Virus record (IMG/VR): IMGVR_UViG_3300023179_009191
Span: 1-64,000 of that record
Reading direction: 5' to 3' (one strand)
From: a virus
DNA: 64,000 nt
Part shown: one piece after another, positions 17,901-24,632 of the stretch
Layout of the letters: every line of letters begins with the position of its first letter
Position numbering within the stretch: position 1 is the first letter of the stretch
The notes under the pieces: model-generated
The model's input: only the letters and a program-made list of their open reading frames with translations
Databases searched by the model: none
Told to the model about the DNA's origin: nothing
Translations under genes and position numbers: made by a program

Positions 17901-19230
17901 GTGAACCCAAGGCATAGGTGGCACTAACTGTGCTCCAGTTGCTCCATGCTGCACTATTGGTATTGGTGGTGGTATAGTTGCTGTTCCATTGATTGCTGTT
18001 GCCACCTGAAACTGTTATGTATCCGTTACTGCTGATAGCACCATTCACCGTGAGTTCAGCACCAGGGAAACTCTCATTGATGCCCACAAATCCCCGGCCT
18101 CCAGGCTGAGCATTGCCCACATGCAACACTTCAATGCCATCACCATCATAGAAGCTGGCCACATCATATGGACCTGCTGCTTGATACACAAATAATGCAG
18201 GCCCAGGTCCTGTGTTGTAAACACTCAATGCACTGGTGGTTGTGAATATGGTGTTTTTAAATGTGCTGGAACCCAAAGCAGTCAAGTTGCCTTGCACAGT
18301 TAGATTGTTGGGAACAATTAAATTGGTTGGCAAGCTCAGTGTTACAGAATTGTTACCAGTATTGCTACCTGCAGGTGTGGCTACTATTTGATTGGCAGTG
18401 CCATTGATGGTGTACAAGGCATTGTTGTATCCTGTTTGCCAGTTGGCACTGTTGGCATTGGTAGTAGTATAATTGCTGTCCCAATTGCCACTGTTAGCAT
18501 ATACCACTGCATTTACTGCAGGATCACCGCCTCCTCCACCAGAAAATATATCCAACAAGTTGATCCCACCAGAAAGATAATTGCCATTAACATTCAAGTC
18601 ACCGTTCATTGTACCACCATTGGCATACTGTACTGCATTGGTACCCCCACCTCCTGCATACTCTGACATGATGGCAGCTTTCTTAAAATACTTCTCAGCA
18701 TACTGTTCAATGAGCTTTTTAATCTCTGATACTTTCTCTGGCTGTTGATCAGTTACTTTCTCATCACTGAGTTGATCTAAAATTTCCACATATTCATTTT
18801 TATCTTGTTCTTTTTCATTTGTAACATCTTTGGTAACCACTTTTTCATTTGATTCTTCTGATGTTATTTCTGGTACTGGCTCTGATGATTGACTCTTTTT
18901 GCCACTGATAATGTCTTTTAATTTAAATACAAAATCTGAGAAATTATCTTTTTCTTTGGTTACATCTGCATGTTCAATTGTTTTTGCTTGTTCAGTTACA
19001 GACAATGCAGGAACAATTGTTAATTGTTGTTCTGCTTTAACTTCTGTGCCACTTGCAGACTCTTCATTTATTTTCTTTTTTAAGATATCAATGGCAGCTT
19101 GCAATGGATCATTAGCAGGTTCTAAATCATTGGAACTGTTGACTTTTTCCATCAAAGTCTTGTGTTCTTTCTCTATTTTTATCTTATCAGTAACAGATGA
19201 TAAAAACTTAAAAAATGGGTCTTCTGCCAT
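14905..19230 (-). CDS. Giant tail fibre with about 43 NNF(L/F)G repeats
   Basis: 1441 residues. The N terminus (MAEDPFFKFLSSVTDKI) and a charged coiled-coil region to about 190 probably attach to the baseplate. Next come a Gly-rich link, WDSNYTTTNANSANW and LSGDTMTG modules, then a long array in which I counted 43 NNF(L/F)G units of mostly 17 residues, with an irregular insert near residues 1110-1190 (IGKYGAANNNTFIG...HTYHTYYHRATQ). It lacks the S74 end of the downstream fibre, so it may rely on that protein or fold alone. Late octamer TTTAAATA lies seven bases before the ATG. Confidence 0.9.
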   Translation of the reverse strand: MAEDPFFKFLSSVTDKIKIEKEHKTLMEKVNSSNDLEPANDPLQAAIDILKKKINEESASGTEVKAEQQLTIVPALSVTEQAKTIEHADVTKEKDNFSDFVFKLKDIISGKKSQSSEPVPEITSEESNEKVVTKDVTNEKEQDKNEYVEILDQLSDEKVTDQQPEKVSEIKKLIEQYAEKYFKKAAIMSEYAGGGGTNAVQYANGGTMNGDLNVNGNYLSGGINLLDIFSGGGGGDPAVNAVVYANSGNWDSNYTTTNANSANWQTGYNNALYTINGTANQIVATPAGSNTGNNSVTLSLPTNLIVPNNLTVQGNLTALGSSTFKNTIFTTTSALSVYNTGPGPALFVYQAAGPYDVASFYDGDGIEVLHVGNAQPGGRGFVGINESFPGAELTVNGAISSNGYITVSGGNSNQWNSNYTTTNTNSAAWSNWSTVSATYALGSQYVKLSGDTMTGPLSTTVLSASDVYIQGTTRITSRNTTNIFIGDATTGNNNATGNHNFVFGVSAGNALTTGSNNVFMGNCAGRINTTGNFNNFLGLCAGLCNMTGSVNNFFGYRAGAYNTTGNSNNFLGRYAGYKNTTGGNNNFLGNEAGFCNTTGCYNNFLGCRAGFSNTTGYENNFLGFRAGFSNTTGNSNNFFGRDVGSNNITGYSNNFLGSFTGYYNSTGSNNNFLGRQAGKYNTTGNANNFLGRDAGRYNTTGSFNNFLGYRAGFFNTTGNSNNFLGYAAGYCNTTGSCNNFFGYKAGFCNTTGGCNNFFGTNAGFCNTTGGNNNFLGAGAGCSNTTGIGNNFLGNKAGYYNTTGGYNNFLGVQAGKYNTTGNYNNFLGQNAGYCNTTGSYNNFLGYRAGRNNTTGAYNNFLGYSAGLCNTTGRYNNFLGQYAGFSNTTGRYNNFLGNGAGFCNTTGAYNNFLGLRAGRYNTTGGDNNFLGYSAGLYNTTGNNNNFLGRNAGFCNTTGGCNNFFGTNAGFCNTTGGNNNFLGAGAGFCNTTGGYNNFLGVKAGYSNTTGYSNNFLGSFTGYCNTTGAYNNFLGNNAGRNNTTGFNNNFFGRDAGRYNTTGNGNNFLGQNAGYCNCTGNYNNFFGREAGFSNTTGNGNNFFGYRAGFCNTTGGGNNFLGYRAGYCIGKYGAANNNTFIGTGAGTGTYDGNYIPTSVFVNNNFAAGYRAGFKLKAHTYHTYYHRATQHNVFIGFKAGYNSTTDNNYGAATNNNFLGYKSGYSNTTGSFNNFLGYRAGFSNTTGCNNNFFGYRAGLCNTTGSYNNFLGNGAGLYNTTGSSNNFFGWSAGRSNTTGSYNNFLGNGAGFSNTTGGNNNFLGYRAGICNTTGRYNNFLGRCAGCTNTIGSNNIIIGNAANVATNSLSGVVVLGTGTVATDNYQLVIGSGTPPLSGFIRGSLQLTHSLSASNIALGGANVIVPATTTDNGQFMVININGLNKAIRLWDYT
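15230..17700 (-). repeat. 51-bp coding repeat array of the giant fibre
   Basis: Tandem 51-bp units with period-exact spacing, interrupted once at about 15600-15880. Two 109-bp blocks (16278-16386 and 16890-16998) are identical and exactly 12 units apart. Confidence 0.9.
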
Positions 19231-19237
19231 GATATAT

Positions 19238-19245
19238 TATTTAAA
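19238..19245 (-). promoter_or_regulatory. Late promoter TTTAAATA for the giant fibre
   Basis: Minus-strand octamer variant, seven bases before ATG 19230. Confidence 0.45.
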
Positions 19246-19279
19246 CAAAAAATATGCAGTTTCTATTTTAAAAATAAGC

Positions 19280-19308
19280 TTGGATTAAAGAATTTAAGCA
19301 TATATATT
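19280..19308 (+). promoter_or_regulatory. Early leaderless promoter for the 19315 gene
   Basis: TTGGAT, 17 bases, TATATT; six bases then ATG 19315. Confidence 0.55.
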
Positions 19309-19314
19309 AATAAT

Positions 19315-19614
19315 ATGAATAAATTAATTGCTTCACTACTTATTAGTGTTGGTCTGGTGGGTTTGTGTTTGGCCGATACTGCTGCAACACAGTGTGATGA
19401 AGATTGTACTGTGGAACAAGGGTGGTCTGCTTTTGGTGATGTTCTGCTGGTCAGGCCCATTGGAACTGCTGTAACCATTGCCAATTTTGGCATTTTTGCA
19501 GTAGCTTCTCCTTTTGCTGCCATGGCTGATGCTACTGAAGAAGTATACCAAACATTGGTTGAAGAGCCTGCTGACTATACATTCAATAGAGAATTAGGCG
19601 ACTTCAGCAAATAA
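19315..19614 (+). CDS. Small exported protein
   Basis: 99 residues. Signal peptide (MNKLIASLLISVGLVGLCLA), then a short Cys pair (QCDEDC) and a hydrophobic Ala-rich helix (TIANFGIFAVASPFAAMA). No family recognised. Confidence 0.7.
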   Translation: MNKLIASLLISVGLVGLCLADTAATQCDEDCTVEQGWSAFGDVLLVRPIGTAVTIANFGIFAVASPFAAMADATEEVYQTLVEEPADYTFNRELGDFSK

Positions 19615-19668
19615 GCGAACCGTGACGCTAATGTAGGGCAAGAGTTCCATTCTTTTGCTCTATATTTT

Positions 19669-19908
19669 ATGACTGACAAAGAAAAATTAATTGAGTCTCA
19701 TTTGCAAAGCTTGTCAGCTCATTATGGAGACAGGCTCAATGGCATGAAGTTTGCATGTCCTATTTTTGAAGACAGAGAATCTGTTGTATCCATAAGTGAA
19801 AGCAAAAAAGAAGCCTATCTTACCCGCCATCACATTGCAGGGCATTATTTGAGTCAATTTCCAACACATGTTGTAATTTTAGCAGGTGATTGTTTTGATA
19901 GAATTTAA
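19669..19908 (+). CDS. Small hypothetical protein
   Basis: 79 residues, mixed alpha/beta, with KFACPIFEDRESVVSI and THVVILAGDCFDRI strands. No domain recognised. Ends one base from the convergent 19909 gene. Confidence 0.65.
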   Translation: MTDKEKLIESHLQSLSAHYGDRLNGMKFACPIFEDRESVVSISESKKEAYLTRHHIAGHYLSQFPTHVVILAGDCFDRI

Positions 19909-20265
19909 TTAAAGCATGTGCTCGAATGCAGCTTTGGCCATGTTAACGATTTCCATGGCATCTTGAGGAGAATAATTCTTTTTGTGCAACAGATAATCCC
20001 AAATATACAAAGCATCACTGTGTTTTCCTTTTGCTTGGCTCTCAGCATCTTCAGACTGTTTTTTCTTTGTATCTTCAATTGATTTGGCAATTGCTTCTCT
20101 TTTTTTCTTAAGATATGCATCAGTTGCATCCACTTTGCCATCATTGTTAATATCATCATCTTCTTGACCCACAGGGTCCAAAGATTCTGTTACAATTTGC
20201 TTGGGTTTTTGATGCTTAGCTCTATAAGCTTCAAACATCTTGCTATTGTCTACACCATATGGCAT
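19909..20265 (-). CDS. Protein with one EF-hand/dockerin-like calcium loop
   Basis: 118 residues. DINNDGKVDATDAYL (about 39-53) is a textbook calcium-binding loop (D-x-N-x-D-G-x-x-x-x-x-D) as in dockerins. The rest is charged helix (KKKREAIAKSIEDTKKK). Similar GQED-D-NNDGK proteins occur in T4-like marine phages, but the role is unknown. Late octamer AATAAATA sits five bases before the ATG. Confidence 0.7.
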   Translation of the reverse strand: MPYGVDNSKMFEAYRAKHQKPKQIVTESLDPVGQEDDDINNDGKVDATDAYLKKKREAIAKSIEDTKKKQSEDAESQAKGKHSDALYIWDYLLHKKNYSPQDAMEIVNMAKAAFEHML

Positions 20266-20270
20266 AATAA

Positions 20271-20278
20271 TATTTATT
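20271..20278 (-). promoter_or_regulatory. Late promoter AATAAATA
   Basis: Exactly five bases before ATG 20265 (minus strand). Confidence 0.6.
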
Positions 20279-20298
20279 CTGAAACATTAAATATTATT

Positions 20299-20463
20299 GT
20301 GAGCAACAAGAAAAAAACTAATAGACTAACATTTTCAGAATGCAAAGAATTATTAGAAAAGCTTGATAAACATAAAGATAGCAAATATTATCATGATGTT
20401 TTAAATCAGTTCAATAAACTCTTGCCCAAATCTGTGCCTCACAAACCAAAAAATAAAGATTAA
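20299..20463 (+). CDS. Small basic hypothetical protein
   Basis: 54 residues from a GTG start (SNKKKTNRLTFSECKELLEKLDK...). Helical and Lys-rich. An ATG further upstream in frame would run over the divergent late promoter, so the GTG is preferred, but with moderate certainty. Confidence 0.5.
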   Translation: MSNKKKTNRLTFSECKELLEKLDKHKDSKYYHDVLNQFNKLLPKSVPHKPKNKD

Positions 20464-20465
20464 AG

Positions 20466-20493
20466 TTGATTGTTTTGATGGTGCATGCATAAT
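20466..20493 (+). promoter_or_regulatory. Early leaderless promoter for the 20500 gene
   Basis: TTGATT, 16 bases, CATAAT; six bases then ATG 20500. Confidence 0.75.
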
Positions 20494-20499
20494 AAAAAC

Positions 20500-20667
20500 A
20501 TGGAATTTGTAACCACAGGCAACATGCCAGCAACCCCTGATAATACTACTGTATACTATGATGCCAGGGATGAAAAAATTGCATCATTGGAGCTCAGGCT
20601 CCAATCTCTGGAAGATGATTTTACCAAACTAACTGCATTTGTCAATAATATTGCTAATAAGTCATGA
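20500..20667 (+). CDS. Small coiled-coil protein
   Basis: 55 residues with a C-terminal heptad-like helix (EKIASLELRLQSLEDDFTKLTAFV). The ATG at 20500 is chosen over one at 20485 because the latter lies on the -10 box. ATGA overlap with the next gene. Confidence 0.65.
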   Translation: MEFVTTGNMPATPDNTTVYYDARDEKIASLELRLQSLEDDFTKLTAFVNNIANKS

Positions 20668-20768
20668 TCACAGTGGCTTTCTTAATTGTGTTTGTGACAA
20701 GTTCCATTGGGGCAATTTATTTTTTTAATCAATCTGGCAAGAGAACCAGATCCAAGCGAATACGATAA
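20664..20768 (+). CDS. 34-residue membrane peptide
   Basis: One transmembrane helix (VAFLIVFVTSSIGAIYFF) then a basic tail (KRTRSKRIR). Start overlaps the preceding stop. Confidence 0.55.
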   Translation: MITVAFLIVFVTSSIGAIYFFNQSGKRTRSKRIR

Positions 20769-20785
20769 CCCTTTCAGGGATTATT

Positions 20786-20886
20786 ACCTCCTTAGTTTAA
20801 TGATAAAACAAGTGATTTATACTCACTGCCCTGCCAAGGGTGCTCTAGATCTGAGCACGATGCTGGTTTGAATCCAGCAGGAGGTA
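20786..20886 (+). tRNA. Atypical tRNA-like gene, possible tRNA-Ile(UAU)
   Basis: Acceptor ACCTCCT (20786-20792) pairs with AGGAGGT (20879-20885). T arm GCTGG-TTTGAAT-CCAGC at 20862-20878 is canonical. Anticodon arm AGTGA-TTTATAC-TCACT (20811-20827) gives anticodon UAU. The D loop lacks the usual GG, and the variable region is 34 bases with its own CCCT/AGGG and GTGCTC/GAGCAC stems, so the total is about 100 bases. Either a tRNA with an inserted element or a decaying or repurposed tRNA. Confidence 0.55.
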
Positions 20887-20925
20887 AGATGTTATTTTTC
20901 TGTAATTTCTTCTGAATTTATTTTG

Positions 20926-20953
20926 TTGACTTGTTTGCAAATTCTAATATAAT
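20926..20953 (+). promoter_or_regulatory. Early leaderless promoter for the FMN-reductase-like gene
   Basis: TTGACT, 16 bases, TATAAT (both near consensus); six bases then ATG 20960. Confidence 0.85.
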
Positions 20954-20959
20954 CATTTT

Positions 20960-21553
20960 ATGACTTTTACCATTCTCAATGGATCTCTGGGAGGGAGAAC
21001 TGGTAATACCAATAACCTCATACAGAAAGTTAAGAAACTCATTTTAACCAAAGATGAGAGCACTAAAATTCGTATTATACACCTCTCTCCACATTTTGAT
21101 TGGATAAAGGTACGCCGGGCTATTAAAGCTTCAGATGCATTAATATTTTGCACTGGTACTTATTGGGATTCTTGGGGTTCTCCTATGCAACAATTGTTTG
21201 AGAAGATGACTCAAATTGAAGGAAAGAAGCATTTGCTAGGCAAACCAGCTGGGGCCATTGTTACCATGCACTCTGTGGGAGGCAAAGAAGTATGCTCCAG
21301 AATTTTAGGCAATTTGGTTGGTCTGGGCTGCATGATCCCGCCATTTACTGGATTTGCATATGCATATTCAGATCATGTTGCTCATAAGTCTCGTACTTCT
21401 GGTAAAAAGTTGCTGGATGATGTGTGGCATATTGATGATTTAGATGCATTTATTCATAATATTTTTGCAGCACACCATGGTTCTAAAGATTGGAAAGTTT
21501 GGGACTATCTGGATACTCAAGCCATGGATCCCAATTATGTGTGGTTAAAATAG
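20960..21553 (+). CDS. NADPH-dependent FMN reductase/flavodoxin-fold protein
   Basis: 197 residues. Flavodoxin-like fold: N-terminal FTILNGSLGGRTGNTNNLI is the phosphate-binding loop for FMN, ALIFCTGTYWDSWGSPMQQLFE is the second flavin loop typical of NAD(P)H:FMN oxidoreductases, and GKPAGAIVTMHSVGG the third. Such enzymes reduce flavins or quinones; a role supplying reduced flavin to the phage ThyX or RNR is possible but unproven. Led by its own strong promoter. Confidence 0.85.
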   Translation: MTFTILNGSLGGRTGNTNNLIQKVKKLILTKDESTKIRIIHLSPHFDWIKVRRAIKASDALIFCTGTYWDSWGSPMQQLFEKMTQIEGKKHLLGKPAGAIVTMHSVGGKEVCSRILGNLVGLGCMIPPFTGFAYAYSDHVAHKSRTSGKKLLDDVWHIDDLDAFIHNIFAAHHGSKDWKVWDYLDTQAMDPNYVWLK

Positions 21554-21581
21554 TTGCACAGTTAAAAATTTCATATATATT
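21554..21581 (+). promoter_or_regulatory. Early leaderless promoter for the 21588 gene
   Basis: TTGCAC, 16 bases, TATATT; six bases then ATG 21588. Confidence 0.65.
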
Positions 21582-21587
21582 GAAAAT

Positions 21588-21797
21588 ATGATTTATCTAT
21601 ACAACTTCTTGGACAAGTACATTTTAAATTTTGAAACTTTCATGATGATCATGGTCTGCATAATCTCTTTGCTGTTCATGAAAACAGATGCAGATTTACA
21701 AAAGCTCAAGTCACAAGCCATTGTGCATGGGTTTGCCAAATATGATGAAATCAGGGGCAATTGGCGCTGGATTACTGAGGAGGATATGTTGCGTTAA
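21588..21797 (+). CDS. Small membrane-anchored protein
   Basis: 69 residues. One transmembrane helix (FMMIMVCIISLLFM) then a cytoplasmic tail of about 40 residues ending GNWRWITEEDMLR. No family recognised. Confidence 0.6.
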   Translation: MIYLYNFLDKYILNFETFMMIMVCIISLLFMKTDADLQKLKSQAIVHGFAKYDEIRGNWRWITEEDMLR

Positions 21798-21934
21798 TGA
21801 ACAGGTTTTTAGCAGGATTTGCTGTAGCAATAATAGTTTTAAACCCCAAAACTACTGTTCATGTTGTGAGCACAGTTTTAAATTGTGCCAACAGCATTGT
21901 TGCCAGATTTTCTTACGATTCAGAAAAGAAGTAA
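21797..21934 (+). CDS. 45-residue hydrophobic peptide
   Basis: MNRFLAGFAVAIIVLN is a signal-like helix, followed by a second mildly hydrophobic stretch. Start overlaps the previous stop (TAATG). Confidence 0.5.
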   Translation: MNRFLAGFAVAIIVLNPKTTVHVVSTVLNCANSIVARFSYDSEKK

Positions 21935-22102
21935 TTATTTTTCTATCTTAATACCCTGCAAGTACACATCAGCAGGCAATCCAGGTCCTACATATCCAAC
22001 TTGCAGTCTATTTTTCTTGGAGTCTGTACCATAAATGGCATATCCCCCACATGGCAGTTGTTTGGCAGTTAAATCTTTGGCTTCAGGTAATTCGTTTGGC
22101 AT
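21935..22102 (-). CDS. Small hypothetical protein
   Basis: 55 residues (MPNELPEAKDLTAKQ...GGYAIYGTD...LQVGYVGPGLPADVYLQGIKIEK), beta-rich. Convergent with 21797 and abutting it. The start resembles the MPN starts of the virion proteins at 51632 and 57079. Confidence 0.5.
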   Translation of the reverse strand: MPNELPEAKDLTAKQLPCGGYAIYGTDSKKNRLQVGYVGPGLPADVYLQGIKIEK

Positions 22103-22181
22103 AATCAATATAATAACTTAATTATGATGCATTTCAACTTTTTTTATGGAACTTTTTAAAAAAAGTTTATAACATAATAAT

Positions 22182-22382
22182 ATGAACAAATTAATATGGC
22201 TATTGCCTTTGGCACTGTGTTCATGTGCCAGTGTAAGTGAGAACAATCACTCAGGTTTTTTTCCAAGACCAGGCATGCATGAAGATGCACAAGATTTTCC
22301 TACCAAATACAATCAGATGGACAGTTGTGATGGCAGCCAAGATCCAAATGCAAAAGTAAAAATTTGGAGAACTACATATTAA
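22182..22382 (+). CDS. Small lipoprotein
   Basis: 66 residues. Signal peptide MNKLIWLLPLALCSC with a plausible lipobox (LCSC, lipidated Cys about residue 15), then a short polar domain. Overlaps the next gene (TAATG). Confidence 0.6.
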   Translation: MNKLIWLLPLALCSCASVSENNHSGFFPRPGMHEDAQDFPTKYNQMDSCDGSQDPNAKVKIWRTTY

Positions 22383-22867
22383 TGAAACAGATTCCTTTGA
22401 CTGCTGAAGAAAAGCAAAAAATATATGAATTTGCTCATAAAGTTATGCAAGATGCAGCAACAAACCCTGCTTCTCGTTGGAAATTAAAATGCAATTATTC
22501 CATACAATCCATTTGCATAGGCACAGCAGGTGAAATAGCTTATGGCAAATTGCATGGATTAAAAGTTAACATGTTGCTCAAATCCCAAGGAGATGGTGGC
22601 ATTGACTTCAAAGATGGGGCACAAGTAAAAACTGTAACCTATTGTGGTAGAGACAAGAAAGAATTGAAAATGAGCAAGCTTTATTCAAAAAAAATGCCCA
22701 AAAAATTAGTGCTGGCCCATTATGATGCACAGAACAAGAGTGATCATGTGACTCTTATTGGAGAGATATCTTATGATAACTTCATAAATAAGAAGAAAGA
22801 AAAATGGTATTTTAACAAGAAAGTTTATTATGTCACAGAAGATGAACTGGACAGATATTATACATGA
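22382..22867 (+). CDS. PD-(D/E)XK nuclease-fold protein
   Basis: 161 residues. GEIAYGKLHG (E51), DGGIDFKDG (D75) and AQVKTVTY (Q81-V82-K83) have the order and spacing of restriction-type nuclease active sites (E...D...QxK). No specificity domain is seen; it may act in host DNA breakdown or anti-defence. ATG 22382 is chosen by TAATG overlap; it overlaps the antitoxin-like gene by ATGA. Confidence 0.65.
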   Translation: MKQIPLTAEEKQKIYEFAHKVMQDAATNPASRWKLKCNYSIQSICIGTAGEIAYGKLHGLKVNMLLKSQGDGGIDFKDGAQVKTVTYCGRDKKELKMSKLYSKKMPKKLVLAHYDAQNKSDHVTLIGEISYDNFINKKKEKWYFNKKVYYVTEDELDRYYT

Positions 22868-23052
22868 ACAACGATTATAGTCATTTGAATCAAGATCAGC
22901 AAAAAATATTGAATGCAATTAAAATTATCTACGGTGAAGAGACTGATCGTTTCATGTCTGCGCCCAATAAGTATTTCAGAGGACGTCCGCCCATTGAAAT
23001 GCTTCTTAACAAAGATTATACCTATTTTAATCAGTTCATTAACAAAACCTAG
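22864..23052 (+). CDS. DUF2384 (MbcA/ParS/Xre C-terminal)-like small protein
   Basis: 62 residues. FMSAPNKYFRGRPPIEMLLNKDY (about 30-52) matches the toxin-binding domain of MbcA/ParS antitoxins, whose usual partner is a RES-type NAD-degrading toxin. No RES toxin is seen next to it, and the usual HTH part is very short. A phage-borne lone antitoxin could neutralise a host toxin; this is inference. Confidence 0.6.
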   Translation: MNNDYSHLNQDQQKILNAIKIIYGEETDRFMSAPNKYFRGRPPIEMLLNKDYTYFNQFINKT

Positions 23053-23053
23053 T

Positions 23054-23284
23054 ATGAAATTTTGCAAACCCAGACTTTATGAATATACTGGAGTCAATGG
23101 CAACAATTCCAGCTTCAACTATGTTACAGATAATGATGTGGAAATGCATCATGGCAAAGATTTTTATGATAAATGGAAAGAATATATGAATGCCAAGCCT
23201 TACATGACTCATGCAGGAGAGATAAGGTACTATTACTATGACTACAAAGAATGTGCTTACAAAGCACAATGTTGGTTTGTATGA
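23054..23284 (+). CDS. Small hypothetical protein
   Basis: 76 residues, Tyr-rich C terminus (EIRYYYYDYKECAY). Start follows the previous stop directly. Unknown function. Confidence 0.6.
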   Translation: MKFCKPRLYEYTGVNGNNSSFNYVTDNDVEMHHGKDFYDKWKEYMNAKPYMTHAGEIRYYYYDYKECAYKAQCWFV

Positions 23285-23610
23285 ATGATAGAGCCAAACA
23301 ATTGTTGGAACAGGGGCTAGAGAAAGCCAGAAACAAATATGTAACTCGTAAAAAGAGAGAAAAAATGGTGCAAATGCATCATTGGCAAAAAGATACACAA
23401 ACATCTTGGGTATTAAGAGATTACAAAACCTACTTTCTGTACATAGTAAAGAACAAGCAAGGCAAATTTCAATGCAGTTTTAGTGGAGCAAAAATGTCTG
23501 TATACAGTTCCAAGTCAGATGTTTATGACAATCTCAAACAAGCCAAGACAAGCATGATTGAATTCATTGATCAATATGATCATAAACTGAATCCTATTGA
23601 CTCTGAATAA
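23281..23610 (+). CDS. Small hypothetical basic protein
   Basis: 109 residues: basic helix (ARNKYVTRKKREK), then a beta-rich part (YKTYFLYIVKNKQGKFQCSFSG) and a C-terminal helix. AP2- or Arm-like beta hairpins are possible. ATGA overlap with the preceding gene. Confidence 0.6.
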   Translation: MNDRAKQLLEQGLEKARNKYVTRKKREKMVQMHHWQKDTQTSWVLRDYKTYFLYIVKNKQGKFQCSFSGAKMSVYSSKSDVYDNLKQAKTSMIEFIDQYDHKLNPIDSE

Positions 23611-23636
23611 GTTATACGGATAAAGAAAAAAATAAG

Positions 23637-23664
23637 TTGACTCAAGTCATAATGCCTGCATAAT
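23637..23664 (+). promoter_or_regulatory. Early leaderless promoter for the 23672 gene
   Basis: TTGACT, 16 bases, CATAAT; ATG 23672 starts seven bases later. Confidence 0.75.
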
Positions 23665-23671
23665 AATGTGT

Positions 23672-23980
23672 ATGAAGAGCAACAACACGGCCCCCAAGGC
23701 CAATAAGACGCCGGTGCTTACCTGCATTGTCAGTGGCAAGACCCGGAATACTAATCAGGAGTATCTGGCTAATAAGGCTAACAAGGCCGGTACGACTGTG
23801 GAGGAGATTGTTAGTCACTACGTGTCCCGCGAGGTTCTGAAGAACCTGCGCCGCGGTGACAAGCAGGGTTTGAGCGACCAGCAGGCCGCTCGCATCCTGG
23901 CGCTCAACGGCAAGCAGAAGGGCATCAAGTCCTCTGGCAATCGTCGGGCAAAGACTTCTGAGGCGGTGGTTACTGCCTAA
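23672..23980 (+). CDS. Highly expressed small basic protein with distinct codon use
   Basis: 102 residues, Lys/Arg-rich at both ends (NKANKAG, LRRGDKQG, KQKGIKSSGNRRAK). The gene is far GC-richer than its surroundings and uses CTG, CGC and AAG codons that its neighbours avoid. It has a near-consensus promoter, two successive hairpins and the strongest terminator in the window. All this points to very high expression. Function unknown; a nucleic-acid-binding or host-takeover protein is a reasonable guess. Confidence 0.8.
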   Translation: MKSNNTAPKANKTPVLTCIVSGKTRNTNQEYLANKANKAGTTVEEIVSHYVSREVLKNLRRGDKQGLSDQQAARILALNGKQKGIKSSGNRRAKTSEAVVTA

Positions 23981-23983
23981 CTG

Positions 23984-24004
23984 ATCTAATCCTGTAGATT
24001 AGAT
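23984..24004 (+). other. Hairpin ahead of the terminator
   Basis: ATCTAATC, 5-base loop, GATTAGAT: perfect 8-bp stem just after the stop codon, perhaps stabilising the mRNA. Confidence 0.6.
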
Positions 24005-24008
24005 GGGG

Positions 24009-24052
24009 GGCCGGCAGAGCAACAATTTAACAGCTCTGCCGGCCTATTTTTT
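24009..24052 (+). terminator. Strong rho-independent terminator
   Basis: Perfect 12-bp GC-rich stem GGCCGGCAGAGC/GCTCTGCCGGCC followed by TATTTTTT. Confidence 0.95.
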
Positions 24053-24232
24053 ATGAATAAAAACAAGCTTGTTCTGTTGTATACTCTGCTCAAAGAATTG
24101 CATATGCATTTGCAAATCAAGCTTGACATGGGCAAACAAACAGGAGGCACTCAAGGTCATAAATGGGGTTGCAAACTTATGGAATGCAAAAAATTGCTAA
24201 GAACTGTTAAAAACCAGTTGACTGGGTTGTAA
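24053..24232 (+). CDS. Small hypothetical protein
   Basis: 59 residues, helical and basic (NKNKLVLLYTLLKELHMHLQIK...). It starts right at the T-tract of the terminator, so it would depend on read-through or on an unrecognised promoter. Its last codons contain the -35 box of the next gene. Confidence 0.5.
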   Translation: MNKNKLVLLYTLLKELHMHLQIKLDMGKQTGGTQGHKWGCKLMECKKLLRTVKNQLTGL

Positions 24233-24245
24233 TTTCTATTATAAT
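24218..24245 (+). promoter_or_regulatory. Early leaderless promoter for the 24252 gene
   Basis: TTGACT, 16 bases, TATAAT; six bases then ATGATG 24252. Confidence 0.85.
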
Positions 24246-24251
24246 CATTGC

Positions 24252-24632
24252 ATGATGAAAACAAAAATGAATACATTGCCCAAAGAAATACCTTTTGTAG
24301 GTCAACATGTTACAGAGTTTCACTATACTGACCGGGATGCTTGGGAGGTTGTTGAAATTATCAGTCCCAGACGCATTAAGATACGAGAGCTTGATGCAGA
24401 ATGCATTCGCAAGCCCCAAGAGTTTTATCCAGGAGGCTTCTGTGGTCACTATGCAGATAATCATGCTCAAGAGTATAGGCTCAGCAGTAATCCTAATAAC
24501 AAGACAAAAGTTCTTAGCTGGCGTGCCAAAGCTATGCGCTGGGCTGAAGTAGGCCAACAAACACGATACAGTAAATTTGGGCTTCATAAGAAGGGGGAAA
24601 CTGCGAATTTTTTTTATGACTATAACTTTTAA
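24252..24632 (+). CDS. Hypothetical protein
   Basis: 126 residues with a beta-rich middle (DRDAWEVVEIISPRRIKIRELDAE) and a basic C terminus. No family recognised. Leaderless ATGATG start. Confidence 0.65.
   Translation: MMKTKMNTLPKEIPFVGQHVTEFHYTDRDAWEVVEIISPRRIKIRELDAECIRKPQEFYPGGFCGHYADNHAQEYRLSSNPNNKTKVLSWRAKAMRWAEVGQQTRYSKFGLHKKGETANFFYDYNF

Noticed and set aside
20485-20499. Earlier ATG for the 20500 gene
   Set aside because: It overlaps the -10 box and would not be in the predicted transcript.
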